A stretch of DNA of 64,000 nt from JAXMEB01 sp046348545 (GTDB lineage Bacteria; Pseudomonadota; Gammaproteobacteria; Berkiellales; Berkiellaceae), in assembly GCA_046348545.1 (NCBI GenBank), contig JAXMEB010000002.1:248001-312000 (forward strand), read 5' to 3'. This document shows, one piece after another, positions 26,130 to 34,672 of this stretch. Position 1 is the first letter of the stretch; each line of letters starts with the position of its first letter. The translations under genes were made by a program, and so were the position numbers. The notes below the pieces were generated by a model. It searched no databases. It had not been told where the DNA came from and saw only the letters and a program-made list of their open reading frames with translations.

Positions 26130-27773
26130 ATGTCTATATTTGAAAAATTTGCAGAAACTGTGGCGCCTGAAACTCGAACTTTGGGGCAATGGCTGAATGA
26201 TGTGATAAAGGCATCATGGTGGCATCCTCAAGATTTTGCTTTTAAAGACAGAGTTGGTGAACAGAAATTAAAAGATATTCTTGAAGAACTACAAGCGACA
26301 ACTAATGGGCAATCGCTTCTTGACCAAGTCTTCACCCTAGAACAAAAAAATATATTTCTTGACGGTATTAATGAAGGTATTAATGCACCATCATCCATAG
26401 TCGTTAAGAATTTGCTTTCTAAAGATGAAGTCGTTAACGAAGTGGTTAATAATGAAGTCGTTAACGAAGTGGTTAATAATAACGAACCAGCTCCAGAGGC
26501 TATTAATTTGATTTCTGGGGGCGATGAATATCAACCTTGTGTTGATGAGGACTCGGAGCATCAAGCCTTTCAAACGATGATGAGTGCCGCGACAAGAACA
26601 GCACCAAAAGGCTGGGAGTGCAAGTTGAGTTCAGATAACGATATTATTTGCAAACCAACGCTTGAAGAAAAAGAACGCGTTACTCGTCTGGCTGAAGATC
26701 TTGAAAAATTTGAAAAACTGAATACTTGTGTTGATGGCGACGTGGAGCATCAGCAAGTTTTAGCTGAAGAAGCTGAGAATCTGCGTCTTGCTGCTGAAGA
26801 ACTTCAGAAATTTGAAGAACTGAATACTTGTGTTGATGGCGATCTGGAGCATCAGCAAGTTTTAGCTGAAGAAGCTGCTAAGCTTGCCAATACTTTTACC
26901 GGCTGTTCAACACTGATTAATGGTGAAGAACAATGTGTTGAGTTTACAAAAGACTCAGAGGCATTTAGCTTATTTGAGAAAGCAAGCGAATTACCTGGCA
27001 CGCATTGCTTACAAAGCCATGCAGAAGGTGCAGAGAAATTATGTACTACCGTTGAAGAAATTGTGAAGACAGTTCAACAAGTTCAAGCCTGTGTCGGTGA
27101 TACTTGTGAGACTTTAGAACAAGGCTCAGAATCACTTAAGAAGTTTATGGAATCGTTTCAGAACGGAAGTTGTTCATCTACAGACACAGCTGATTGTGTG
27201 AAAATGTGCTTAGATGAGACTTGTAAATTGGTTGATAAGGAGGTTGCAGAACAAGGTCTAGGTGCCTTGGCTGTGGCGGGTATCGTAGCAGCGGGTGGTG
27301 CAGCTTTGTGGGCCGCTAAATCAGCTTGGAATAAGCTGTTTGGCCATAAAGCTGGTATTACACCTGTGGAACCAGTGTTCCGTCGTGATGATGCTGTTCA
27401 ACAAGCTGAGCGTGAACGAGCTGAGCGTGAACAACGTAAAGCAGACGAAGAAGCCAAACGTAACGCAGAAGAACAAGCTGAGCGTGAACGAGCTGAGCGT
27501 GAACAACGTAAAGCAGACGAAGAAGCCAAACGTAACGCAGAAGAACAAGCTGAGCGTGAACAACGTGAAGCGGAAGAAACCAAACGTAAAGCAGAAGAAC
27601 AAGCTGAGCGTGAACGAGCTGAGCTTGTTCGTCAAGAAGCACTCCGTCAAGAACAGCTATTGCTTGTCCAAAAAAAGATGGAAGCTGAGCGTCAACGTCA
27701 AGCGGAAGAAGAAGCTAACAAAAAACCTGTGAAACAGCATGATAACCGTGCTCATCATCGGGTGCTCTGTTAA
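26130..27773 (+). CDS. Cys-rich, repeat-containing protein with transmembrane segment and C-terminal coiled coil
   Basis: No named family. The parts in order are: an N-terminal ~100-residue region; a short tandem repeat of EVVNEVVNN type (~residues 91-113); a Cys-rich region with a recurring CVDxDxEHQ motif (three times) and further spaced Cys pairs; a hydrophobic helix ALAVAGIVAAGGAALWAA (~residues 379-396); then a highly charged coiled coil of ERAEREQRKADEEAKRNAEE units to the end. Two 24-residue units there are identical in DNA. No signal peptide is visible. It may be a surface or secreted host-interaction protein; this is inference. Confidence 0.6.
   Translation: MSIFEKFAETVAPETRTLGQWLNDVIKASWWHPQDFAFKDRVGEQKLKDILEELQATTNGQSLLDQVFTLEQKNIFLDGINEGINAPSSIVVKNLLSKDEVVNEVVNNEVVNEVVNNNEPAPEAINLISGGDEYQPCVDEDSEHQAFQTMMSAATRTAPKGWECKLSSDNDIICKPTLEEKERVTRLAEDLEKFEKLNTCVDGDVEHQQVLAEEAENLRLAAEELQKFEELNTCVDGDLEHQQVLAEEAAKLANTFTGCSTLINGEEQCVEFTKDSEAFSLFEKASELPGTHCLQSHAEGAEKLCTTVEEIVKTVQQVQACVGDTCETLEQGSESLKKFMESFQNGSCSSTDTADCVKMCLDETCKLVDKEVAEQGLGALAVAGIVAAGGAALWAAKSAWNKLFGHKAGITPVEPVFRRDDAVQQAERERAEREQRKADEEAKRNAEEQAERERAEREQRKADEEAKRNAEEQAEREQREAEETKRKAEEQAERERAELVRQEALRQEQLLLVQKKMEAERQRQAEEEANKKPVKQHDNRAHHRVLC
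27401..27616 (+). repeat. 72-bp tandem repeat in a coiled-coil coding region
   Basis: The unit beginning ACAAGCTGAGCGTGAACG starts at 27401 and 27473 with a 72-bp period. Partial, shortened units begin at 27545 and 27599. The unit encodes 24 residues, so copy changes keep the frame. Confidence 0.85.
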
Positions 27774-27801
27774 TAATAGCCCACGCAAATCATGATATAT
27801 G

Positions 27802-27829
27802 AAAACCCTTCTTCGGAAGGGTTTTTTTT
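27802..27829. terminator. Intrinsic terminator
   Basis: Stem AAAACCCTTC with GAAGGGTTTT around a TTCG-type loop, then a T-run. It ends the coiled-coil gene and could also serve the convergent gene. Confidence 0.9.
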
Positions 27830-27837
27830 GAGCTGTC

Positions 27838-28359
27838 TTAATGCAGTGTTTTTTCGGGGGGGTAGTGAGTAATTCGACGCTGCAGATTTTTGTCTGCAGC
27901 TTTTTCCTTTTCAAGATCTGGCTGATATTGGGGGATAGGGAGAATTTCTACTTCGATAATCAGCACTTGCGGCTCAGGTAGCTTGTCTGTACTTTCGGTA
28001 TCTTTTTTTAATATACCCTTCACACCTGAATTTTCGGGGTTGTTGCCTTCGCGATTCTCACCGCAGTCATGTACCTTGTGTATACTCCTGCGTCTCGAAC
28101 GCTCGGCGCCTTCCCGAAAAATCATCTGTTGTGGGTATATCAGAACACTTAAAAATCCGTCTAAAATTGGCTCCCTGCTGTCTATTGAGCCAAAGTACTG
28201 CATATTTTTAACAAAATTCTCTTGAATCAATAAGTCATATAACCCATTACACGGTAACTCAGAATCAAAGTCAATACTGGATAAGTGCAGGGGGTTTGAT
28301 TCACTTAAGTTATTTGTTGAAGGTTCGATATCCACAGTGAAGGGGATACCCATTATCAT
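27838..28359 (-). CDS. Hypothetical protein interrupted in frame by a MITE
   Basis: A 173-residue frame of no known family. About residues 74-116 are encoded by a full MITE copy, which adds exactly 42 codons and leaves the frame open. The native parts (residues 1-73 and 117-173) are acidic and contain a VLIIEVEILPIPQYQP stretch. It is divergent from the receiver-HPt gene. Whether it is still functional is unknown. Confidence 0.5.
   Translation of the reverse strand: MIMGIPFTVDIEPSTNNLSESNPLHLSSIDFDSELPCNGLYDLLIQENFVKNMQYFGSIDSREPILDGFLSVLIYPQQMIFREGAERSRRRSIHKVHDCGENREGNNPENSGVKGILKKDTESTDKLPEPQVLIIEVEILPIPQYQPDLEKEKAADKNLQRRITHYPPEKTLH
28012..28139 (-). repeat. MITE copy (full, 128 bp) inside a gene
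   Basis: Minus orientation, edges TATACCC and GGGTATA, near consensus. It is read through by the minus-strand gene in the same MITE frame as in the histidine kinase (PQQMIF...DCGENREGN...KGI). Confidence 0.95.
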
Positions 28360-28390
28360 ATCATTGACTGTACAAAATAGGTGTTATGTC

Positions 28391-29188
28391 GTGACAGAGA
28401 ATCATCAAAAGAGTGATTATGCTCATGTATTAATGATTGACTATGCTGAAACGGGTCGGCACTTAGTTTCAATATTGAATAACCAATTCAAGTGTTACAT
28501 CACGGTTGTAAGTGCTCAAGATGAAATTCTCGGGGCTTTACGCAAGAAGCCGCAGTTGATTTTAATTCTTGATAAAAAAACAGGTCAGACAGGCCCATCT
28601 GTTGGACGCTACATCAGAGGTGTTGAGGCAGAACATCAGCTAAAGCCAACGACAATAGTAGTTTTGTTGTCGATTAAAACCATACCTATCGCTCAATCCA
28701 TCGATACAACGGATATTGCTGATTACCATGTTATATTTGAAGTTGATTATAGCTTGGAAAAGCTTATGGAACAGTGGTTGCCCTCTGATCAGAATCAATC
28801 AATTTCAACTGGTGAATCTGATGGGCTTGAGGAGTTTGATGAATCGGTGTTAACTTCCTTAGCCTCGTTGAATTCAGCAGGTTGTGGTGATTTACTTCAA
28901 GAGGCTGTTCAGACGTTTATTGATCAATATTACGAGAAGATCAATAGCATTCAGTTTGACTGGTATAAAAAAGATTATAACACTATAAAAACGAACGCTC
29001 ATTTTATGAAATCTTCTAGCTATACGATGGGTGCTAATAGACTCGCTAAACTATTTGGTGATTTGGAAATTCATTATATCGGAGATGAGCTTAAGTTTAA
29101 GGAGAAAATCGAAGACATTGAGGCCTGTTTTCAAAAAGCAAAGAAGACATTTGATGGCTATGTTGCCGATTCAAAATCATCGCAATAA
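28391..29188 (+). CDS. Receiver-like plus HPt phosphotransfer protein
   Basis: The N-terminal ~130 residues look like a divergent receiver domain (AHVLMIDY, LILILDKKTGQ). The C-terminal half is an HPt helical domain with NAHFMKSSSYTMGANRLAKLFGDLE, where His is the expected phospho-acceptor. First gene of a three-gene signalling operon with FIST and hybrid-kinase genes. I place the start at GTG 28391, preceded by AGGTG; the frame extends to a GTG at 28337, which would overlap the divergent gene. Confidence 0.7.
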   Translation: MTENHQKSDYAHVLMIDYAETGRHLVSILNNQFKCYITVVSAQDEILGALRKKPQLILILDKKTGQTGPSVGRYIRGVEAEHQLKPTTIVVLLSIKTIPIAQSIDTTDIADYHVIFEVDYSLEKLMEQWLPSDQNQSISTGESDGLEEFDESVLTSLASLNSAGCGDLLQEAVQTFIDQYYEKINSIQFDWYKKDYNTIKTNAHFMKSSSYTMGANRLAKLFGDLEIHYIGDELKFKEKIEDIEACFQKAKKTFDGYVADSKSSQ

Positions 29189-29199
29189 CAGGAGATTTC

Positions 29200-30339
29200 A
29201 TGAAAATATACACTCTAACTTATGATAAGCAAAACGGTTGGTCTGAAAAGAATTTCCCACCTGTGGATTCCAATAACACTCTCGTCATTGTATTTGGTTC
29301 CTCTAAATTCATAAATCATGCTGAACCTATAGCGGCGCTGAGGACATTTTACAAACATTCAAAATTAGCAGGCTGCTCAACAGCAGGAGAAATCTATGAG
29401 GATAGAATAACGGATGATTCATTGTCAGTAGCAGTTATTCAATTTGAGAAAACTGAAGTTGAGGTGGTCTCAGAGAGTATAGAAAATCCACACGATTCCT
29501 ATGTCATTGGAAAAAGAATGGCTGCTCAATTACATAAAGATAGCTTAAAGCATGTTATTATATTTTCTGATGGCATTAAAGTGAATGGGACGGAATTAGC
29601 TAGAAGTTTCGTTGAAACACTTCCTGGTGACATTCAAATTTCCGGTGGTTTGGCAGGTGATGGTAGTGACTTTAAAAGAACATGGGTTATTGATAAAGAT
29701 AAACCGGTTATTAATACAATCTCTGCAGTAGGATTATATGGTGACAAGCTTGAAGTGAATTGTGCTTCCAAGGGTGGGTGGGACATATTTGGTCCTGAGC
29801 GGATGATTACTAAGTCTAAAGGTAATGTGGTTTATGAGATCGATGGAGAGCCGGCTTTAGATCTGTATAAGCGCTATTTAGGAGACCGAGCGCAGGAGTT
29901 GCCTGCTTCAGCTTTATTATTTCCGTTATCTATACGTAAAAATGTCAATTCAGAAGAGAAGGTTGTTCGAACTGTTTTAGCTGTTGATGAGAAAGAAAAA
30001 ACGATGACCTTTGCAGGGGATGTACCTGAAGGATGGGCGGCACAGTTAATGCGCGCAAATTTGGATCGGCTCATTGAAGGGGCTGGTACAGCAAGTGCTG
30101 CAATCACAGCAGAGACAGAAAGTGTTAAAGATTCCATAGCAATTGCGGTGAGTTGTGTCGGAAGACGTTTAGTACTGGGTGAGCGTACTGAAGAGGAAGT
30201 CGAAGCTACTTTAAATTCACTGCCATCTGGGACCAAACAGATTGGATTTTATTCTTATGGTGAGATAGCACCTGATGGCTTCCAACCCTGCACTCTTCAT
30301 AATCAAACGATGACCTTGACTAGAATTTCAGAAAAATAA
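29200..30339 (+). CDS. FIST domain sensor protein
   Basis: FIST N and FIST C domains cover the whole 379 aa. Typical segments are LAGCSTAGEIYEDRITDDSLSVAVIQF near residue 57, SGGLAGDGSDFKRTWV near residue 149 and ALDLYKRYLG; the C-terminal QIGFYSYGEIAPDG is the FIST C signature. FIST proteins are small-ligand sensory modules that partner with signalling proteins. AGGAG precedes the ATG, 11 bp after the HPt gene and 1 bp before the kinase gene. Confidence 0.88.
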   Translation: MKIYTLTYDKQNGWSEKNFPPVDSNNTLVIVFGSSKFINHAEPIAALRTFYKHSKLAGCSTAGEIYEDRITDDSLSVAVIQFEKTEVEVVSESIENPHDSYVIGKRMAAQLHKDSLKHVIIFSDGIKVNGTELARSFVETLPGDIQISGGLAGDGSDFKRTWVIDKDKPVINTISAVGLYGDKLEVNCASKGGWDIFGPERMITKSKGNVVYEIDGEPALDLYKRYLGDRAQELPASALLFPLSIRKNVNSEEKVVRTVLAVDEKEKTMTFAGDVPEGWAAQLMRANLDRLIEGAGTASAAITAETESVKDSIAIAVSCVGRRLVLGERTEEEVEATLNSLPSGTKQIGFYSYGEIAPDGFQPCTLHNQTMTLTRISEK

Positions 30340-30340
30340 C

Positions 30341-32296
30341 ATGAAAGAACTACATCCTCTCTTATTGAGGCAGCTCAAGAAATCGGGAGTCGATCTGACT
30401 CAGATTAGCTCTGAGATTTCAGAGCTGCTTGGTTGCGTGACTAGAAGTTATAATGAGTTGGATAAAGAGCGCTACACGACTGAGCGTTCTCACGAGATTG
30501 CATCAAATGAAATGAGAATTATCAGGGAGAAATTAAACAAGGAGAGAGAATATTTGCACTCGATTATGAGTGAAGGATTTTGTATCGTGAATAGTTCGTG
30601 GCAGGTTACCAATCTGAACAAGGAAGCCGAACGTATTCTCGGTCTCAATTTTGAGGACGCCAGTGGTCAATGCATTGATGATATCTTAAAGGTTTATGTC
30701 GATGCAGATCTTAAAGTACCCATTTCACTTGAGATCTTAAAAGATAACATTCAAAAAGGGGTTCAGTTTACAGAATCGAGAGTTTATATTAAGTTAGATG
30801 ACAATAGAACGAGTCCAATTTCATATTCACTCAATCCATTACCTTTTCTGGAGGGTAAACTTTTCGCAGGCGCTGTTTTTGTTCTCAGAGATATTGCTGA
30901 ACATGTTAAATTTGAAAAATCATTGCAAGATGCTATGTTAGAGGCTAAAAAGTCAAGTGAAGTAAAGAGCCTTTTCTTGGCTAACATGAGTCATGAAATT
31001 AGGACACCTTTGAACGGGATTTTGGGGATGTTACAACTTTTAGATTCCACAGAGATGTCCTCTCTACAAAGAGAATATCTGCAAGTTGCTTTAACCTCTG
31101 GTGATAACCTGCTAAAGCTTATTGGAGACATACTAGATTTTACCAAAATAGAATCAAATAGCTTGAGTATTGAGGAAGTTGATTTCGACCTGCGCCAAGA
31201 TTTAGCCGCCATTGAATCACTTTTTAAGGCCGAGCTTGAAAAGAAACATATATCTTATGGGTTGATTATCGCGCCTGGCGTGCCTCAACATATCCATGCA
31301 GATTCTTTCAGGATACGCCAAGTCATCCTGAACTTGATCTCTAATGCGATTAAATTTACACCTGATTATGGTGAAGTGATTACTCGTGTGACATTGGTGT
31401 CAGATTCGGAGTTGAAAATTGCCGTGACAGACAACGGTGTAGGTATTTCACCTGATGCGCTTGGAATATTATTCCAGCCTTTTACCCAGGCAGATTCCTC
31501 AATCACCCGCCGATTTGGTGGCACTGGCCTAGGATTGGTGATTTGTAAAAAGCTGGTTGAGAAAATGCATGGACATATTGGGGTCGAGTCTGTTGAACAT
31601 CATGGCAGTACTTTTTCATTTACGTTCATATTTAAAAGTGTCACGATAGAGCCCCAGACAGAGCAGCCCGTAATAGCTATCAATGATCTTGATATAGCTG
31701 GAGATATATACCCCCAACAGCTGATTACTCCGGTAGACGCCGAGCGTTCGAGTCGCAGAAGTGTACACCGAGTACATGACTGCGGTGAGAATCGCGAAGG
31801 TAATCCGCCTACGCTCTTACGAGCTACGGACGGACAAGCAAACCCCGAAAATTCAGCTGTGAAGGGTATAACAACAGAAACGAGCATATCACCGTCAGAT
31901 GCGCATCAGCATCCTGTCATGGTTGTGGATGACAATCCCATCAATAGAATGGTTGTTGGCGAGATGCTAAAAAAGCTCAACTGTGAAGTGATGACTGCAA
32001 CGAATGGGCAAGAGGCGATAGATTTGCTTAAAAGTACCCCAGTTGAAATTGTTTTTATGGATTGTCATATGCCCGTGATGGATGGTTTTGAAGCGACTTT
32101 GAAAATCAGAGCAGCCGAGCGAGAGAATCAAATTTCATATCACGGTAAACCGACTAAAATCGTAGCCCTCACGGCTGATGCATTTCAAACGAGCAAGGAA
32201 AAATGTCTATCACTGGGAATGGATGATTTTATTCCGAAGCCGTTTAAGATCGATCATCTTCAGGGTGTGATTCAAAAAATGTTAGAATCCAAATAA
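30341..32296 (+). CDS. Hybrid histidine kinase (PAS-HisKA-HATPase-REC) carrying a MITE-encoded linker
   Basis: Parts in order: N-terminal coiled coil; PAS domain (~residues 70-190); HisKA with the H-box NMSHEIRTPLNGILG (~residue 214); ATPase with N-box NLISNAIKF, DNGVGI and GGTGLGL; a ~54-residue segment encoded by a long-form MITE (~residues 456-509); and a receiver domain with VVDDNPINR, phospho-site FMDCHMPVMDG and IPKPFK. The insertion falls in the linker between ATPase and receiver, so catalysis is probably intact. It is likely the kinase for the receiver-HPt protein, with FIST as sensor input. Confidence 0.92.
   Translation: MKELHPLLLRQLKKSGVDLTQISSEISELLGCVTRSYNELDKERYTTERSHEIASNEMRIIREKLNKEREYLHSIMSEGFCIVNSSWQVTNLNKEAERILGLNFEDASGQCIDDILKVYVDADLKVPISLEILKDNIQKGVQFTESRVYIKLDDNRTSPISYSLNPLPFLEGKLFAGAVFVLRDIAEHVKFEKSLQDAMLEAKKSSEVKSLFLANMSHEIRTPLNGILGMLQLLDSTEMSSLQREYLQVALTSGDNLLKLIGDILDFTKIESNSLSIEEVDFDLRQDLAAIESLFKAELEKKHISYGLIIAPGVPQHIHADSFRIRQVILNLISNAIKFTPDYGEVITRVTLVSDSELKIAVTDNGVGISPDALGILFQPFTQADSSITRRFGGTGLGLVICKKLVEKMHGHIGVESVEHHGSTFSFTFIFKSVTIEPQTEQPVIAINDLDIAGDIYPQQLITPVDAERSSRRSVHRVHDCGENREGNPPTLLRATDGQANPENSAVKGITTETSISPSDAHQHPVMVVDDNPINRMVVGEMLKKLNCEVMTATNGQEAIDLLKSTPVEIVFMDCHMPVMDGFEATLKIRAAERENQISYHGKPTKIVALTADAFQTSKEKCLSLGMDDFIPKPFKIDHLQGVIQKMLESK
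31707..31870 (+). repeat. MITE copy (long form, 164 bp) inside the hybrid kinase
   Basis: Edges TATACCC and GGGTATA. Compared with the 128-bp form it carries a 36-bp (12-codon) module with CCGCCTACGCTCTTACG. It adds 162 bp net of the TA duplication, keeping frame. Confidence 0.95.
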
Positions 32297-32342
32297 AATT
32301 ATGCCGCGCACCAAGCTGAACGTATGCGCGGCAGTCAATTTA

Positions 32343-32470
32343 TATACCCACAACAGATGATTTTTCGGGTAGGCGCCGAGCGTTCGAGACGCAGGAGTGT
32401 ACACAAAGTACATGACTGCGAAGAGAATCGCGAAGGCAACAACCCCGAAAATTCAGCTGTGAAGGGTATA
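32343..32470 (+). repeat. MITE copy (full, 128 bp), intergenic
   Basis: Near-consensus copy just after the hybrid kinase gene. Edges are TATACCC and GGGTATA. Confidence 0.95.
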
Positions 32471-32484
32471 TCAGATCATTTGCA

Positions 32485-32742
32485 TCACTGAGGCTGAGTT
32501 TGACCAGATGTACTATTGTCTTGAGTTGGAAGACTTTGAGTGATGGTTGGATCTTGCACGGTCTGATTCATTTGTCCAGGTTGTGTAGGTTTTGAGGTGG
32601 TATTAATGTTTTGTACTTCAATATTTCTTGATTCAGTCATAGTATTGTCTGAGGTGTTGTTTGTGCTTGAATCTGCTGCTACGACCTGAAAAGGTAAACA
32701 TACTGAAACTAAGATAGCTAATACATTTGATTTATTAAGCAT
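32485..32742 (-). CDS. Small secreted hypothetical protein
   Basis: An 85-residue protein with a signal peptide (NVLAILVSVCLPFQVVAA, cleavage near AADSS). The mature part is low-complexity, rich in Thr, Gln, Asn and Pro. It has no recognised domain and stands alone on the minus strand between a MITE and the IS cassette. Confidence 0.55.
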   Translation of the reverse strand: MLNKSNVLAILVSVCLPFQVVAADSSTNNTSDNTMTESRNIEVQNINTTSKPTQPGQMNQTVQDPTITQSLPTQDNSTSGQTQPQ

Positions 32743-32838
32743 ACATTTTCCTTTATTGACGTTGAGTGCACTCTCTATTAGGGATAGTCTAGGAATGCTA
32801 ACTTTTCAAGAGGAACTGATTAAATTGACACGCCCTAT

Positions 32839-32902
32839 GGCGTGTTGACATTTCGCCGCTCCGCACCACGCCTACGTGCCGCGGCTTGTCCGCGGCATCC
32901 AG
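32839..32902. repeat. Left 64-bp inverted repeat of the GIY-YIG/IS5 cassette
   Basis: Identical, in inverse orientation, to 34082-34145. It contains shorter palindromes (CCGCGGCTTGTCCGCGG). It ends 3 bp before the GIY-YIG stop codon. Confidence 0.95.
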
Positions 32903-32905
32903 GTG

Positions 32906-33196
32906 TTATGAGCAGATTTCTTGATATAAATCGCTCCAGGTTGGGTTAAATTCCTCAATCAAATTCAACTTCCACTGCCTGCACCAATTTTTGAATCGTT
33001 TTTCTCGTCTAGCTGCCTCAACGTACAACTCATGTGCTTCATAATAAACAAGCTGATTTACGTTATATTTTTCCGTAAAACCACAAATTACCTTATTTTT
33101 ATGATCCCAAACCCTTTTTACAAGATCTGTTGTAGACCCCACATAAAGCGTTCCGTTTCGCTGGCTAGATAAGATATAAACATAATATGACCTCAT
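32906..33196 (-). CDS. Single-domain GIY-YIG nuclease
   Basis: 96 aa. The GIY-YIG motif is YYVYIL...TLYVGST, followed by RVWDHKN (catalytic Arg region), YYEAHE (metal-binding Glu) and the C-terminal NWCRQWKLNLIEEFNPTWSDLY. This is the small UPF0213-like form. It lies inside a pair of 64-bp inverted repeats together with an IS5-type transposase, and it resembles the broken copy at 39.6 kb. Confidence 0.92.
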   Translation of the reverse strand: MRSYYVYILSSQRNGTLYVGSTTDLVKRVWDHKNKVICGFTEKYNVNQLVYYEAHELYVEAARREKRFKNWCRQWKLNLIEEFNPTWSDLYQEICS

Positions 33197-33234
33197 TAAA
33201 TTTGCTTATCCATACTGTCTTTTGAACAACATTA

Positions 33235-33984
33235 TCACATTGGCAGCCACAGATAAGAACAGGCTATTGCCAGCATTGAAGCATAATTACGCTTCAATTT
33301 GTCATATCTTGTTGCAATTGCTCGAAAATGTTTGAGTCGTGCAAAAATGTTTTCAACCAGATGCCTATATTTATACAAGGACCAGTCTATGTCTGCATTT
33401 CCTGTTTTTGAGTTCTTTTTCCTTGGAATCACTGGTATTGATGCTTTTTTTCGAATGAGTTCTCGAACCTGTTTACTGTCATAACCTTTATCAGCAATCG
33501 TATAATCTGCGGCGGGAAGTTTCTCAATTAATTCTGGCGCCGCTTTGCAATCATGAACTTCTCCACCAGTTAAATCAAACTCAATTGGGAAGCCATATGC
33601 GTCAACAGCCATGTGAATTTTCGTTGTGTTTCCGCCTACAGACTTTCCAATAGCTTGATTCTCTTTACTCGCTGCACCAGCACTGTGCTGGTGAGCCCTT
33701 ACAATACTGGCATCAATAAACGTCCATTCAAGATCAGGATCTTGCACCAAAGATTTAAAAATTTTAACCAACTTGTTCTTTGAAGACCAACGATTGAATT
33801 TTTGGAATATTGAATTCCAGCATCCAAATTCTGCTGGTACGTCTCGCCAAGGACAGCCTACTCGCAAACGATATAACATCGCTTCAACCATGAGGCGCAA
33901 TTCGGGCTTGTCATAGATCCCTTGTTGTTGCATGATCGTCCTTAGCTTCGACCACAGTTCATCACTGAGCATGAGTCGGGCCAT
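33235..33984 (-). CDS. IS5-family transposase
   Basis: 249 aa in one frame. The N-terminal helical domain has LRVGCPWRDVPAEFG. The DDE residues fit FIDASIVRAHQHSAG, TIADKGYDS and the VENIFARLKHFRAIATRYDK (Y-R-E type) region. It looks complete. I could not fix the IS ends with confidence. The IS seems to have landed between the GIY-YIG gene and the right 64-bp inverted repeat. Confidence 0.9.
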   Translation of the reverse strand: MARLMLSDELWSKLRTIMQQQGIYDKPELRLMVEAMLYRLRVGCPWRDVPAEFGCWNSIFQKFNRWSSKNKLVKIFKSLVQDPDLEWTFIDASIVRAHQHSAGAASKENQAIGKSVGGNTTKIHMAVDAYGFPIEFDLTGGEVHDCKAAPELIEKLPAADYTIADKGYDSKQVRELIRKKASIPVIPRKKNSKTGNADIDWSLYKYRHLVENIFARLKHFRAIATRYDKLKRNYASMLAIACSYLWLPM

Positions 33985-34081
33985 TGCAAACTCGTATGTT
34001 ATTTTAGACGAATAAATTTTACGAGTTTGCTCTCATTAATCAATGAATTGCATTCAAATCTCTGATTTAGAAATTTAACAA

Positions 34082-34145
34082 CTGGATGCCGCGGACAAGC
34101 CGCGGCACGTAGGCGTGGTGCGGAGCGGCGAAATGTCAACACGCC
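34082..34145. repeat. Right 64-bp inverted repeat of the GIY-YIG/IS5 cassette
   Basis: Perfect inverse of 32839-32902 by eye. It abuts the stop codon of the def paralogue (34146-34148). Confidence 0.95.
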
Positions 34146-34670
34146 CTAGTTATTTTTTTTATCTCTTAATAGACGCTTAATATTCTTAAGAAGTCTTTCT
34201 TTTTTCAGTGAAGGGATGCGATCTAGATAGAGATATCCATCCAGATGATCGATTTCATGTTGTATACATTTAGCCATGTAGCCTTCTGCAGGAATACGAA
34301 GTGGAGCGCCATGCCGATCTTGTGCCTCAACGACAATCTGAAGTGAGCGTTTTACTTTCTCGGCACAATGACCAGGATAGACTGACATACAACCTTCTGG
34401 CTCGTTCTGTTCCCCTTCGCATTCAACAATCTTGGGATTCACTAGGCATAAGGGTTGATTTTTCGCTTCAGAAAAATCAATCACTGTGATACGCCAAGGA
34501 ATGGGGATATCAAGCTGAGTTGCAGCCAAAGCAGCACAGTTTTCTTGACTGTAATGGGTCTCAAACATATCGTCGATGACTTTCTGAATAGACTCGTCAA
34601 ATCTGTCTACCTTGACGGCAATCCGCTTTAATCGGGCATCGGGGTATTGTAGTATCTTTAAAATCGCCAC
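34146..34670 (-). CDS. def: Peptide deformylase paralogue
   Basis: Removes the formyl group from nascent N-terminal Met. Motif 2 EGCMSVYPG and motif 3 QHEIDHLDG supply the Cys and two His metal ligands plus the catalytic Glu. Motif 1 reads CAALAATQ, with Cys and Ala in place of the two usual glycines, which suggests a divergent second deformylase. 174 aa. The stop codon lies at the edge of a 64-bp inverted repeat, so the last residues may be a product of insertion. Confidence 0.88.
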   Translation of the reverse strand: MAILKILQYPDARLKRIAVKVDRFDESIQKVIDDMFETHYSQENCAALAATQLDIPIPWRITVIDFSEAKNQPLCLVNPKIVECEGEQNEPEGCMSVYPGHCAEKVKRSLQIVVEAQDRHGAPLRIPAEGYMAKCIQHEIDHLDGYLYLDRIPSLKKERLLKNIKRLLRDKKNN

Positions 34671-34672
34671 AA

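Noticed and set aside
27321..27650. Minus-strand frames in the coiled-coil repeat region
   Set aside because: Shadows of a tandem low-complexity coding repeat on the plus strand.
32839..34145. Composite transposon bounded by two IS copies
   Set aside because: Only one transposase is present; the arms are 64-bp palindromic repeats, not IS copies.
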